Shown: positions 53,546-63,266, numbered from the stretch's first letter. The stretch: DNA of 64,000 nucleotides from an uncultured Flavobacteriales bacterium (GCA_903837495.1 CAILUT010000063.1:1-64000); one strand, 5' to 3'. Made by a program: numbers and translations. The notes: generated by a model not told the origin, from the letters alone.

Positions 53546-55117
53546 ATGAAACATCTGTTCCTTTTTTTAGGCCTCTTTTCATTGGCTTTTGTCCACTCCC
53601 AAGGAGTAAAAATTGGCAGTACAAATCCTGGAATCGCCGATAGCTCGGCCATTCTAGAACTGGAATCCACACAAAAAGGGTTTTTGCTGCCCCGATTAAC
53701 CACCGCCCAACGCAACGCCATCAACAACCCCGCAGTAGGGCTTCAAATTTACAACACCAACACCCGCTGCGTGGAAACCTTTTTCCCTGTAGGCTGGCGG
53801 CCAACAGGCTGCCAATGCACCCTTTTTCCCAATGCCGCTTTTACCTTTCAGCCGGCCTTTCCTTCCGCCGGCGCTCCCATTCAATTCCTAGCCACCGATA
53901 CCAGCAATTCCCTGTCTTGGTCCTTTCAAAACGGAAGCCCTGCTTCCGATACCATCGGAAATCCGGTGGTAACCTTTGCCAATCCCGATACCGTAACCGT
54001 AGTTCTTAGAGCCACCGACAGCCAAGGCTGCCAAGATTCAAGCAGCCAGATTCTGCTTATTCAAAACTGCCCTCCAAATTTTCCCAACCCCGGCTTTACC
54101 GTTTCGCCGGCAAGCCCTGGGCAAAACCAATCTGTAAGTTTTACCCCAGCCACCACCAACGGAGTGTCGCACATTTGGACCTTTGCCAGCGGAAATCCCG
54201 CCACCTCAACCTCGGCCTCGCCCAACTGCACTTGGTCAACCGCAGGAACCTACTCCGTTGTTCACCAACTGACCGATTCCAGCACCGGATGCACCCAATC
54301 CGACACGGCATCGGTGGTTGTTAGTTCCTGCATTACAGGAGGGAACGCCAATTTTATCTTTACCGGCAACATTCAATTGTGGACAGCCCCTGCGGGGGTT
54401 TGCACCATTCAAGTGGAAGGCTGGGGAGCCCGCGGTGGCGACGGCGGCGGTTACGGCGCCTATGTGGTGGGAACCTTTACCGCAACTCCGGGTCAACAAT
54501 ATAAAATATTGGTCGGCAGGAAAGGAAACAACGGCAATGGCGGCGGCGGGGGCGGCGGAACCTGGTTTACCGACGCAAACAACATTCCTTTGCTGGTGGC
54601 TGGCGGCGGCGGCGGCCGGGGATATGGAAACAACAACCTGCCATCAAGCATCAATGGAGGAGACTGTGGCGGGGGCGGTTGCTCGGGTACAGCAGGGTCT
54701 TGCGGCACTCCCGGAACCGGCGGAAGCAATGGAGCGGGCGGCCTTGGAGCTACCTGCACCCAAAACGGAACCGGCGGCGGCGGCGGCGGCGGGACTCAGA
54801 CCGGAGGAGGAACGGCCAACGGCTGCACCTATTCCCAAAGTACGGGCGGGGCAGCATTTGTAAATGGCGGAGCAGGCGGGTTGGGCGGATGTGGGGTTGC
54901 AGGCGGATTTGGCGGGGGTGGTGGCGGTGGTTGCAACGGCGGCGGCGGCGGCGGGGGCGGCGGTTATTCCGGCGGGGGCGGCGGAAACCCCTGGTGCAAC
55001 AACGGCGGAATTGGAGGACACGGCGGCGGGGGCGGTTGCTACAATACCGGAACCAATACCTCTTTGTCCGTAGGCGGAAACCTGAACGACGACGGACGCC
55101 TTTACATTACTTGGTAA
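53546..55117 (+). CDS. Secreted PKD/glycine-rich surface protein, paralog 2
   Basis: A 523-residue exported protein (signal MKHLFLFLGLFSLAFVHSQ). It has the same N-terminal motif as its neighbour (GFLLPRLTTAQRNAINNPA), then two PKD domains (~90-170 and ~190-262). Its glycine-rich domain (~270-523) has a different form: FTATPGQQYKILVGRKG and IPLLVAGGGGGRG recall the glycine-rich domain of animal ALK/LTK receptors (resemblance from memory). It ends DDGRLYITW. No T9SS sorting domain is present. It follows paralog 1 by 39 bp and is likely co-transcribed; the two share their N-terminal halves but differ in the glycine-rich fold type. Confidence 0.8.
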   Translation: MKHLFLFLGLFSLAFVHSQGVKIGSTNPGIADSSAILELESTQKGFLLPRLTTAQRNAINNPAVGLQIYNTNTRCVETFFPVGWRPTGCQCTLFPNAAFTFQPAFPSAGAPIQFLATDTSNSLSWSFQNGSPASDTIGNPVVTFANPDTVTVVLRATDSQGCQDSSSQILLIQNCPPNFPNPGFTVSPASPGQNQSVSFTPATTNGVSHIWTFASGNPATSTSASPNCTWSTAGTYSVVHQLTDSSTGCTQSDTASVVVSSCITGGNANFIFTGNIQLWTAPAGVCTIQVEGWGARGGDGGGYGAYVVGTFTATPGQQYKILVGRKGNNGNGGGGGGGTWFTDANNIPLLVAGGGGGRGYGNNNLPSSINGGDCGGGGCSGTAGSCGTPGTGGSNGAGGLGATCTQNGTGGGGGGGTQTGGGTANGCTYSQSTGGAAFVNGGAGGLGGCGVAGGFGGGGGGGCNGGGGGGGGGYSGGGGGNPWCNNGGIGGHGGGGGCYNTGTNTSLSVGGNLNDDGRLYITW

Positions 55118-55159
55118 AATTAAGAATACGCCCTTTTGTTTTTTGGGGGCTCAAGCCTT

Positions 55160-55310
55160 GAGCGGCCGCGGTAGGGATTGAGCCAGGTTGCCCGCAAGGG
55201 ACCGGCCTAGCTGCCCGCGAGGTGCGGAGGCGACCTTGGGAGCCACCGCAAACCCGCTGGGCAGCAAGGCTGGAACCGCGGACAACCGGCGAAAGCCCGG
55301 CCACCGCCCA
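55160..55310 (-). repeat. MITE-like GC-rich inverted-repeat element, copy 7
   Basis: Inverted: gcggtagggattgagccagg, core ggaggcgaccttgggagcc, end ggacaaccggcgaaagccc. It lies just after the second glycine-rich gene. Confidence 0.85.
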
Positions 55311-55329
55311 CATGTAAAACCCTTATATC

Positions 55330-55443
55330 TTACAGCAATTCGTTGGCCACATTCGCCAACTCGCTGCGCTCGCCTTTTTCCAAGGCAACATGGGCATGAA
55401 TGGGGTGGCTGTGCATGCGGTCAATCACATAGCTCAACCCATT
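55330..55443 (-). pseudogene. 3' fragment of the phoH-like gene
   Basis: The last ~37 codons of the phoH-like gene, with its stop at 55330. The surrounding 55325-55443 matches 56555-56673 with only two base differences by eye (one silent, one Thr to Ala). There is no start. The match ends inside the 19-bp motif cattcgtacattcgtggct at 55440-55458. Confidence 0.92.
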
Positions 55444-55456
55444 CGTACATTCGTGG

Positions 55457-56509
55457 CTAAAAACCATGCTGGGTTGAAGTGCTTCCTAACCGCATGAAAA
55501 CCCGCTCAAAATATCGATACACAAAGTAGCTAACTACCAAGGTCAAAACAATGGAAATCCCCGTTCTTGCGTATCCAGAAATTGGGTAAACCTGGAACCG
55601 GAATCGTCCCATTAAATCGTACACATGCGGGTGCAACAAATACACCGAATAGCTGATTTCACCCAAAAATGAAAAGCCTCGGCCAACCAACCTTGGCAAG
55701 GGCATGCTTATCTTGTAAAAACAAAAACAAATCACCAAACACAAGGAAGTAAAAACAAGCCGGTTAAAACCCGTTTTAACTGCAAATTGTGGCCCGAATA
55801 CAGGATAAAAAACAAATAAAAAAACGGAAGCCAACAATACTATGAACAATACCCCATTTTTATACCTCTGATTTTTAAAAAACAAGCCCACCAAAAATCC
55901 CCCTAGAAATAAAAAAACTTGATTTAATGGGTTTATGTAGTTTCTCCACTGTTCTGGCTCTGGGCAGCTTGGAAGAACTCCAAATGAAAAGTACAGGTAA
56001 AGGCCGAACAACGCGACGGAAAGAACAACCATAAACGCGATGTTTCGCTTTGAAAAAAAAACAAAAAAGGGGAAGAATACATAAAAAACAAGTTCGTTTC
56101 CAATCGACCAAACCCCTCCAGACAAATACGTGTCCCAAGAAAAAAAACCAAACAAGCCGGTTAGGTTTAACATCAAAATCTGGGGGTCGGGAGCCTTCCA
56201 CGACAACAGCACTGAAACTCCCGTAGCCAACCAAAGCAAAGGAAAAATACGCAGTATTCTTTTTTTAAAAAACGCCCGAACATCAACCCCAGAAGGCTTC
56301 ATCCGTTCATAATAAACATGGAACAAGGTCAGGCCGCTCAGCACATAAAAAACAGAAACCCCATACACCCCAATCCTTCCAAAAATGGTGTCTGCCGAAT
56401 ATTCACCATACATCCAAGTCAAATAATGGTAAACCATGATTCCAATCGCGGAAACGCCCCGCAATAAATCCAAATTGATGAGTCGCTTCACGCTGCTTGG
56501 CTCTTCCAA
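55457..56509 (-). CDS. Acyltransferase family 3 membrane protein
   Basis: A 350-residue inner-membrane O-acyltransferase of the OafA/acyltransferase-3 type with about ten helices. The start of the family is clear ([17 protein letters not shown], with the conserved Arg and His). These enzymes move acyl groups, often acetyl, onto surface glycans. The start is TTG at 56509 or GTG at 56491; no ATG fits. The gene is AT-richer than its neighbours and lies between two copies of the phoH 3' end, so it looks like an inserted gene. Its stop codon overlaps the 19-bp motif. Confidence 0.87.
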   Translation of the reverse strand: MEEPSSVKRLINLDLLRGVSAIGIMVYHYLTWMYGEYSADTIFGRIGVYGVSVFYVLSGLTLFHVYYERMKPSGVDVRAFFKKRILRIFPLLWLATGVSVLLSWKAPDPQILMLNLTGLFGFFSWDTYLSGGVWSIGNELVFYVFFPFFVFFSKRNIAFMVVLSVALFGLYLYFSFGVLPSCPEPEQWRNYINPLNQVFLFLGGFLVGLFFKNQRYKNGVLFIVLLASVFLFVFYPVFGPQFAVKTGFNRLVFTSLCLVICFCFYKISMPLPRLVGRGFSFLGEISYSVYLLHPHVYDLMGRFRFQVYPISGYARTGISIVLTLVVSYFVYRYFERVFMRLGSTSTQHGF

Positions 56510-56559
56510 TCCTCCTGCTGCTTAGTTATGAACAATACCCAAAATTCTATGCAAATATC

Positions 56560-57891
56560 TTACAGCAATTCGTTGGCCACATTCGCCAACTCGCTGCGCT
56601 CGCCCTTTTCCAAGGTAACATGGGCATGAATGGGGTGGCTGTGCATGCGGTCAATCACATAGCTCAACCCATTGCTTTGCGTATCCAAATACGGCGTATC
56701 AATCTGATAAATATCGCCGGCAAACACCACTTTCGCCCGATCGCCCATGCGGGTTACAATGGTTTTTATTTCGTGGGGAGTCAAATTTTGCGCCTCGTCC
56801 ACAATAAAGAAAATCTGCGACAAGCTGCGCCCGCGGATGTAGGCCAAAGGGGTAACCACCAACTTTTCTTGTTCCAGCATTTCAGGAATTTTTTGCCCCT
56901 CTTTGTCGCGCTCGTCAAAGCTATTCTGAATAAACTTCAGGTTGTCGTACAAAGGCTCCATGTACGGATTCAGCTTGCTTTTTATGTCGCCCGGAAGAAA
57001 TCCAATGTCTTTGTTGCTCAGGGGCACCACCGGACGGGCCAAGTAAATTTGCTTGAAATCGCGGCGCTGCTCCAGTGCCGCAGCCAAAGCCAACAGCGTT
57101 TTTCCGGTACCCGCAACGCCCTGAATGCTTACCAATTTCACCTCGGGATTCAACAACGCGTGCAGGGCAAAGACCTGTTCGGCGTTTCGGGGTTTGATGT
57201 TGTAGCAGGGACGTTTTTCAACCCGTTCAATGCAGCGGCTTACCGGATTGAAAAAGCAGAGCACCGAGGTTTTGTTGTTTTTTAAAATAAAGTAGTGGTT
57301 GGGCAGGGGGTCTTTAGAAAACAAGGCTTTTCTCGGCACAAATCCTTCGTTGTACAGGGCATCGATGGTGTCTTGAGAAACGTCCTCAATTTGGCTTTTT
57401 CCACGGTACAGCTCATCGACGTTTTTCACCTTTCCTGTTTCAAAGTCTTCCGCCGAAATGTTGAGCGAACGGGCTTTGATGCGCAGGTTTACGTCTTTGC
57501 TTACCAGAATTACTTTGCGGTTGGGGTTTTGTTGCTGCATCCGCAGGGCCACGTTCAATATGCGGTGGTCGGCCTTATCGGAACCAAATATTTTGCGCGC
57601 ATCGGGTTCGGCGGTTTCTTCCATCATTACCCGAATGTTGCCCAAGCCTTTTCCGTTCAAAGGAATCCAGGTGTTCAGCGAAGAGCCTTTGGAATACTGG
57701 TCCATGATTCGAATAAACTCTCGGGCCTCGAAATTCTTGGTTTCATTCCCTTTTTTAAAGGTGTCTAACTCCTCAAGCACCGAAATGGGCACCACCACAT
57801 CGTGTTCGGCAAACGATTCGATGGAGGCGTGGTTAAACAATATCACAGAGGTGTCAAGCACAAAAATTTTGGTCGGCGCTTTTCTGGGCAT
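56560..57891 (-). CDS. PhoH family protein with N-terminal PIN domain
   Basis: A 443-residue cytoplasmic protein. The PIN nuclease-like domain is residues ~8-150 with acidic residues Asp13, Glu41 and Asp105/108 in place (FVLDTSVILFN, GSDKADHRIL). The PhoH ATPase follows, with Walker A GVAGTGKT at 258-265 and Walker B FFIVDEAQN near 345. Such PIN-PhoH (PhoH2-type) proteins act as RNA helicase/RNases. The start at 57891 gives MPRKAPTKIFVLD. Its 3' end is duplicated at 55325-55443. Confidence 0.93.
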   Translation of the reverse strand: MPRKAPTKIFVLDTSVILFNHASIESFAEHDVVVPISVLEELDTFKKGNETKNFEAREFIRIMDQYSKGSSLNTWIPLNGKGLGNIRVMMEETAEPDARKIFGSDKADHRILNVALRMQQQNPNRKVILVSKDVNLRIKARSLNISAEDFETGKVKNVDELYRGKSQIEDVSQDTIDALYNEGFVPRKALFSKDPLPNHYFILKNNKTSVLCFFNPVSRCIERVEKRPCYNIKPRNAEQVFALHALLNPEVKLVSIQGVAGTGKTLLALAAALEQRRDFKQIYLARPVVPLSNKDIGFLPGDIKSKLNPYMEPLYDNLKFIQNSFDERDKEGQKIPEMLEQEKLVVTPLAYIRGRSLSQIFFIVDEAQNLTPHEIKTIVTRMGDRAKVVFAGDIYQIDTPYLDTQSNGLSYVIDRMHSHPIHAHVTLEKGERSELANVANELL

Positions 57892-58348
57892 GTCGATCTA
57901 TTTGAGTTCTAAGGCAGAAATGTACGGAAATCTCTTTGGTCAAAAAAGGGGGATAGCGATGTTAACGTAGGGGTAATTAAGCCGGTTATGTAGGTGTGAA
58001 CCCAACATTTTGCGTCGCCCGTCTGCCCCAGCGTTAACGTGAAACCCGACATTTTGCGTTTCCCGATAAAGCCTTGCAGGCGGAAAGAACCACAGTCCTA
58101 TGCCCGATGCAACCCACAGTTTATACTGCCTGTTTAAGTCCGGCTGGCCAGGCGATATAGCCTACAACGTTGAAATTGAATTTCAGGGCCTTGGGCTTGG
58201 ACGGCTTTAGGGTACTGCAAAACCTTTGAACAAAGACGGTTTGATTGGGCTGTGTATAGCTCAGGCCCAAACCTCAATTTAATAGGGTCCTTGAAAAAGC
58301 GAATGGAATCTTTTCGTTAAGCGTCATTTATTTTTCTACTTTTACGGC
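57892..58348. other. 457 bp intergenic region between divergent genes
   Basis: Two copies of a ~22 bp sequence with acattttgcgt occur at 57996-58017 and 58039-58062 (first gtgaacccaacattttgcg, second gtgaaacccgacattttgc). They recall half of the palindromes at 6919-7133. The rest, including 58070-58300, shows no gene. TACTTTTA just before 58349 may be a weak -7 element. Confidence 0.5.
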
Positions 58349-58879
58349 ATGTTGGCAGAGAAAAATATTCACGCTGAAGATGTTGGAGTTTCAGCGTTGA
58401 AGGTTTGGGGTTTAGGAATTATTGCTCTTGGAATGATTGGAGTATGGTTTTATTTTGCCTACTATAAAGAGAATGTGCCGCTGGCTTCTGCCAATTTTGT
58501 AATGGGTGTTTTGGCCGCGTTTTTGGGGGTTGTGCTCCTTGTGGCCCTGGCCAAGGTTCAAATTCGTGTGCGCGAAAGCGGATTGTATGTGCGGCTGTTT
58601 CCGTTTCAAGTCAGGTTTAGGCACTTTGCCCCAGAAGATTTGGATTCGGTCGAAACTCAGGCGTTTGCCTTGGACCGCGAATTCTGGGGTTGGGGTCTAA
58701 AATTCAATTTTAAAACCGGCGACCGTGCCATTACCTTGTCGGGCGATCGAGGATTGCGCCTGTTTTTGAAAAACGAGCAGCAATGGTTTATCGGTTGCCG
58801 CGAAATCGAACAAATCGAATATGCGGTGCGCCAAATGATGCATCGGCCAAATCTTGGCAAAGGCATGGACCTTGATTGA
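58349..58879 (+). CDS. Two-helix membrane protein of unknown function
   Basis: A 176-residue inner-membrane protein with two helices (residues ~20-40 and ~50-70) and a soluble C-terminal beta domain (VQIRVRESGLYVRLFPFQ ... ITLSGDRGLRLFLKN), like small bacterial PH-domain proteins. I cannot name the family with certainty. It comes before the PASTA protein on the same strand with 82 bp between, possibly in the same operon. Confidence 0.65.
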   Translation: MLAEKNIHAEDVGVSALKVWGLGIIALGMIGVWFYFAYYKENVPLASANFVMGVLAAFLGVVLLVALAKVQIRVRESGLYVRLFPFQVRFRHFAPEDLDSVETQAFALDREFWGWGLKFNFKTGDRAITLSGDRGLRLFLKNEQQWFIGCREIEQIEYAVRQMMHRPNLGKGMDLD

Positions 58880-58961
58880 TGCGTGGGCGCATTCCTTCGG
58901 TACTCAAAATTCAGTCGGCAAATTTTCCCAGAAACCGTATCTTCGCTTATTCTCTCTTCAA

Positions 58962-59591
58962 ATGAAACCATCAGCAAAACCGGGTATGCCTGCCGTCGTT
59001 AAAAATGCCCTGGGAGCCGGAATTTTCCTGCTGCTTCTCGTTTTTTTAACCTTCGGTTTTTTTCGTTGGTTTACCCGGCATGGCGAAGAAATCACCGTGC
59101 CAAATGCGGTAGGTATGCCCATGCAAGAAGCCTTGGAATTGCTTGACGACGCTTCGCTTGAAGGCATTTTTGCCGATACCTTGTTCGATGTACCCGACAG
59201 CCTAAAGCACGTTGGCAAAGGCAGCGTGCTCGAGCAAATTCCACAAGCGGGAAGCCTAGCCAAAGGAGGTCGAAAAATCCGCCTGTTTATACGGGCCTTG
59301 GGCGAAGCCCGAATCAGTGTGCCCGACTACCATTCCATGAGCCTTAGAGCTCTGCAAGCCGATTTTAAAGAGCGCGGATTTCTAATTCAACAAATTTTAG
59401 CTTCCGACCGCAGTGCCCCAAAACTGGACATGAATCCGCCCGTCTTAGATGTATTGTTTAAGGGTAAAAAACTGCAGCCCGGCAGCCGAATTGAAAAAGG
59501 AAGCAAGTTGGTAGTCGTTGTAGATCCCCTCATAAATCAAACGTTAACCCCCGATTCAGCCGTCACCGATTTTGAAATCCCATTGGAATAG
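58962..59591 (+). CDS. PASTA domain membrane protein
   Basis: A 209-residue protein with one N-terminal membrane helix (~15-35) and two to three periplasmic PASTA domains (ITVPNAVGMPMQEALELL ... ISVPDYHSMSLRALQADF ...). PASTA repeats bind peptidoglycan precursors in kinases and penicillin-binding proteins, but no such catalytic domain is here. I chose the ATG at 58962, before the membrane helix; an upstream ATG at 58854 would overlap the previous gene. A short PASTA protein near an RluD-type gene is a common arrangement in Bacteroidota. Confidence 0.85.
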   Translation: MKPSAKPGMPAVVKNALGAGIFLLLLVFLTFGFFRWFTRHGEEITVPNAVGMPMQEALELLDDASLEGIFADTLFDVPDSLKHVGKGSVLEQIPQAGSLAKGGRKIRLFIRALGEARISVPDYHSMSLRALQADFKERGFLIQQILASDRSAPKLDMNPPVLDVLFKGKKLQPGSRIEKGSKLVVVVDPLINQTLTPDSAVTDFEIPLE

Positions 59592-59621
59592 TTTATCTTA
59601 ACTCTCTGAATTTACCTCGGC

Positions 59622-61901
59622 TTGAAACGCTTTTACTCTTCCTTGTTTTTGGTATTGGCACTCTTGCTTTTAGCAGGGGCATTGCCCGCCCAATTTATGA
59701 CAGGGCCTTTGGATTACAACCCCAGTAAGTGGAACCACTTGGCCACCCGCATGGCCCAAGGCATGGGCTCTCCCTTTTTTTCGTACACCTCCTCCAACAA
59801 CCATGTTTTTTATCGGCTCGATACCCTCAGTCTTCCCCTGAAAGACGATTTTAGTACGCATCGATTTATGCGGTACGAACCTTGGTTTTATGCCCCCCCA
59901 CTCGATACGATCCGCACCACCGTTCGGGTAGAACCAGCTCCCCAACAATGGCCTTTCCAATATACCGGCAGCCCCTCCTACACCTATGTGTTGAATCAGG
60001 GCAATCAAATTGACAGCTTTTTAAATGTCCCCCATAAAATTATTCAGTTTAACGATTCTTTAGACCCCTTTGCCGTTAAAGACACCCTGCTAGTTTGGGC
60101 CTATTCCCCCTTTCGAATTGTGTACGATACAGGAACCCTGAGCATTGATACTATTCCCCAACTGCCCGAAGGCTTGATTTCTGCCGACACCACCGACACG
60201 ATACGCATTTATTTTCCCAACGGCGATGGCAGCGTGTGGATTGAAAACCAAACCTACATCAACAATACCATGGCGGTAAATCCACCAACAGTAGGTGTGG
60301 TTACCTTTGATGGAACCGATGAGTTCGGCAATCCCTATGATTTTTCAGGCTCCGCTTATGGCCGTTGCGACAGGTTAAGTTCCAAACCCATCAACCTTCA
60401 GTATCCGGCCTCTGACAGTTTGTACCTTTCGTTCTGGGTTCAACCCCAAGGTCGAGGGTATGCGCCCGCAGCACAAGACTCCCTAATCTTGGAATTTAAG
60501 GACCCCGAACAAGGAAAATGGCATCACATCTGGAGCGCCCCGGGCGATTCCAACAGGGCTTTTCGCATTGTGCACATTCCCATTACCAATCCCCGATTCC
60601 TGAAAAAGGGTTTTCAGTTCCGCTGGGTAAATTATGCCAATCAAAGCGGAAACCAAGACCACTGGAATTTGGATTATGTGTATTTAGCCCGCTTCCGATC
60701 GCATGCCGACACCATTCACGATGACGTTGCTTTTGTGTCGGTTCAACCCCACTTTTTAAGGGAATACACCGCCATGCCTTGGACCCAGGTTACCATGCCC
60801 GACATTGAGCAAAAATGGGTCAACCAAATCAGCAACCTTGGCAGCCAGGCCCGGGCCATCAGCTATGGTTTTGATATCCTCGACCAAAACAACGGAGTTT
60901 TTAATGCCTATCCGGCCAACTACAACCCTTCTGCCCTTGATACCAGCGTGATTGGACCCTATGCCAACTCTGGGTATTCTACCTACAGCCGTTGGAGCAA
61001 TCCCGATTTTACCTACGATTTTGCCTTGGGTGGCTTTTTCCCATTGCAAGACAGCGCCACCTTTAAAATTAAACATTACCTGACTCAACTTAACAACGAT
61101 GCCCTGCTTGCCAACGATACGGTCGAGGTGGTTCAGCCTTTTCACAACTATTTTGCCTACGACGACGGAACTGCCGAGGTCGCTGCCTGGCTGGGCGTGC
61201 CCGGATACATGGCCATGAAGTTCAACAACAATTTTGCCGACACCCTGTATGGCATTAGCATCTATTTTAGCCCAGTCAAAGAAAACAACCTGTCGCGCAA
61301 CATCGATTTGCACGTGTGGAGAAACCTAGACGACGATCCGCTGTACACCGAAAAAGTACGGATTGGGGTTAGCCCGCTCGACCAAAACGCCCGCCGAATC
61401 TACCAGAACAACGGATTTACCACCTATATTTTAGAACAACCCCTGCCGCTTACCTCAGGGCCCTTCTACATTGGTTGGCTGCAAAACCAGATTTTTAAGG
61501 TGAACATTGGGTTCGACCGCAACAACGACGCCTCACAGCATTGTTTTTACCGCATAGGCCAGTCTTGGGAAACCCTTGATATTCCAGGCGCGCCTATGAT
61601 GCGACCTATGGTGGCCAACGATTTTAACCTAGATCAACTCAGCAATCCCACCCAAGCGCCCGAAACACCCCTCCTGGTTTATCCCAATCCAGCCCAGGAC
61701 AAATTTACCTTGGTTTCGCCTGCAGATTGGTCCAGCGCCATTTTGCTGGATGCCACAGGCCGCGAACTGTGCCGATACCCCTCAAACGGAGACCTTCGCC
61801 AAACCTTTTCCCTTCCCAATACGGCCATAGGAACCTATTTGTTAAAAGTGAATTTGAGCGAAGGCGGATTTTCAGTACAGCGCCTGCTGGTGCAACCTTA
61901 G
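59622..61901 (+). CDS. Secreted protein with T9SS type A sorting domain
   Basis: A 759-residue exported protein starting with a TTG at 59622 (KRFYSSLFLVLALLLLAGALPAQ is a strong signal peptide and no ATG is nearby). The body is beta-rich with aromatic clusters (WHHIWSAPGDSN ... WNLDYVYLARF). The last ~75 residues are a type A sorting domain (LLVYPNPAQDKFTLVS ... AIGTYLLKVNLSEG). No catalytic motif is seen. It lies between the PASTA gene (30 bp) and the RluD-type gene (5 bp), so the three are probably one operon. Confidence 0.87.
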   Translation: MKRFYSSLFLVLALLLLAGALPAQFMTGPLDYNPSKWNHLATRMAQGMGSPFFSYTSSNNHVFYRLDTLSLPLKDDFSTHRFMRYEPWFYAPPLDTIRTTVRVEPAPQQWPFQYTGSPSYTYVLNQGNQIDSFLNVPHKIIQFNDSLDPFAVKDTLLVWAYSPFRIVYDTGTLSIDTIPQLPEGLISADTTDTIRIYFPNGDGSVWIENQTYINNTMAVNPPTVGVVTFDGTDEFGNPYDFSGSAYGRCDRLSSKPINLQYPASDSLYLSFWVQPQGRGYAPAAQDSLILEFKDPEQGKWHHIWSAPGDSNRAFRIVHIPITNPRFLKKGFQFRWVNYANQSGNQDHWNLDYVYLARFRSHADTIHDDVAFVSVQPHFLREYTAMPWTQVTMPDIEQKWVNQISNLGSQARAISYGFDILDQNNGVFNAYPANYNPSALDTSVIGPYANSGYSTYSRWSNPDFTYDFALGGFFPLQDSATFKIKHYLTQLNNDALLANDTVEVVQPFHNYFAYDDGTAEVAAWLGVPGYMAMKFNNNFADTLYGISIYFSPVKENNLSRNIDLHVWRNLDDDPLYTEKVRIGVSPLDQNARRIYQNNGFTTYILEQPLPLTSGPFYIGWLQNQIFKVNIGFDRNNDASQHCFYRIGQSWETLDIPGAPMMRPMVANDFNLDQLSNPTQAPETPLLVYPNPAQDKFTLVSPADWSSAILLDATGRELCRYPSNGDLRQTFSLPNTAIGTYLLKVNLSEGGFSVQRLLVQP

Positions 61902-61906
61902 TAGGC

Positions 61907-62929
61907 ATGGAAGAAAGTTGGGACGAGGACGAACAGGAAACACTTTACGAACATCAGCGCTGGGTGGTTGACCCCGGCCAAGCCATTGTTCGCATCGATA
62001 AATTTCTGAGCAACCGGATGGAACAGACCAGCCGAAACCGCATTCAAAAGGCGGCCGATGCCGGATTCCTGTTCGCCAATGAAAAGCCCGTTAAAAGCAA
62101 CTACCGCATCAAGCCCGGCGACATCGTCTCCTTGTCTTTTCCAACCCCGCCCTTTTCGGGCCAGCTGCAAGCCGAAGACCTGCCCTTGCACATATTGTAT
62201 GAAGATGCACACCTGATGGTCATCAACAAGGCTGCGGGAATGGTGGTACACCCAGGAGTCGGCAACCATTCGGGCACCCTGGTCAATGCCCTGCTGCACC
62301 ATTTTCGTCAACTGCCCGGTCAGTCTGCCGAACGCCCTGGCCTGGTTCACCGGCTCGACAAAGACACCAGCGGAGTAATGGTCATTGCAAAAACCGAAGA
62401 GGCCATGACCCATTTGGCTCGGCAATTCTTTGAACGCAGCAGCCGCCGCCGGTATCTGGCTTTGGTTTGGGGAACTCCAAACCCGCCTCAGGGCAGCGTT
62501 CAGGGACACATTGGCCGCGACCCCAAAAATCGGCAACATTATACCGTTTTTGCAGACGGAAGCGAGGGCAAACATGCCCTGACGCATTATTCGGTGATCG
62601 AGCCTTTGGGTTACGTTTCGCTGATCCACTGCAGGCTCGAAACAGGCCGAACCCACCAAATTCGAGTGCACATGAAGCACATTGGCCACCCCTTATTTAA
62701 CGACCCGTTTTATGGCGGCAATGCCGTGCTGCGCGGCGAAAACAGCGGCAGCTACAAAAGCTATGTTCAAAACAGCTTCGCTTGCATTCCCGGGCAGGCC
62801 TTGCATGCTGAAATGCTTGGTTTTCAGCACCCAGAAAGCGGCGAAACAATGGAATTTACTGCAAATCCGCCTTCGGGCATGCAAGATTTGATTGAGCGCT
62901 GGAGGCAATTCGTAGGACGGCAGGGCTAA
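61907..62929 (+). CDS. RluA/RluD family 23S rRNA pseudouridine synthase
   Basis: A 340-residue enzyme converting uridine to pseudouridine in large-subunit rRNA or tRNA. The S4 RNA-binding domain is residues ~25-90 (VRIDKFLSNRMEQTSRNRIQKA). The catalytic domain has Asp151 in HRLDKDTSGVMVIAK, and the later GRTHQIRVHMKHIGHPL motif. This S4 + synthase form corresponds to RluD. I chose the ATG at 61907, just after the upstream stop; the longer frame from 61727 runs through the T9SS gene. A terminator follows directly. Confidence 0.95.
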   Translation: MEESWDEDEQETLYEHQRWVVDPGQAIVRIDKFLSNRMEQTSRNRIQKAADAGFLFANEKPVKSNYRIKPGDIVSLSFPTPPFSGQLQAEDLPLHILYEDAHLMVINKAAGMVVHPGVGNHSGTLVNALLHHFRQLPGQSAERPGLVHRLDKDTSGVMVIAKTEEAMTHLARQFFERSSRRRYLALVWGTPNPPQGSVQGHIGRDPKNRQHYTVFADGSEGKHALTHYSVIEPLGYVSLIHCRLETGRTHQIRVHMKHIGHPLFNDPFYGGNAVLRGENSGSYKSYVQNSFACIPGQALHAEMLGFQHPESGETMEFTANPPSGMQDLIERWRQFVGRQG

Positions 62930-62956
62930 AAAAAAATCCCCCTTAAAAGGGGGATT
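62928..62956. terminator. Bidirectional terminator between rluD-type gene and tRNA-Val
   Basis: Stem atccccc/gggggat (62936-62942, 62949-62955) with a ttaaaa loop. On the minus strand it is followed by nine T residues (62928-62936), so it ends the tRNA-Val transcript best. Confidence 0.85.
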
Positions 62957-62962
62957 AAAGGG

Positions 62963-63037
62963 TGGGAACAACAGGGTTCGAACCTGTGACCCCCTGCTTG
63001 TAAGGCAGGTGCTCTGAACCAGCTGAGCTATGCTCCC
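62963..63037 (-). tRNA. tRNA-Val (UAC)
   Basis: On the minus strand the cloverleaf is complete: acceptor GGGAGCA/TGTTCCC (one G-U pair), D arm AGCTCAGCTGG, anticodon arm CCTGCCTTACAAGCAGG with TAC, T arm ACAGGTTCGAACCCTGT. CCA is not encoded (CCC follows the discriminator A). Confidence 0.96.
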
Positions 63038-63124
63038 ATAAACTGGGTTGCAAATGTACCTTTTTTTTTTGTTATTCCAAATCTCGCCGCCCAAAATTGG
63101 CAGGGCTGTTTTGTTGTAATTTTT

Positions 63125-63222
63125 GGGGCGGTCGCGGGCTTTCGCCGGTAGTCCGCAGCAACTGGCCTTGGGCCCAGCGGGGTTGCGGGCAACTCGGTTC
63201 AATCCCTACCGCAGGCCACCTC
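63125..63222 (+). repeat. MITE-like GC-rich element, copy 8, internally deleted
   Basis: Both ends are present (gcgggctttcgccggtagtc and gttcaatccctaccgcagg), but the central ggctcccaaggtcgcctcc block is missing. It lies upstream of tRNA-Val and close to the end of the SprB-repeat gene. Confidence 0.8.
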
Positions 63223-63266
63223 GATAATTACTCCAACCACATTATTTATCGAAGCCCATTTTAAAG

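Noticed and set aside
56497-57285. 263-codon plus-strand frame opposite the phoH-like gene
   Set aside because: The minus strand encodes a well-recognised PIN-PhoH protein over the same bases; the plus frame is a shadow.
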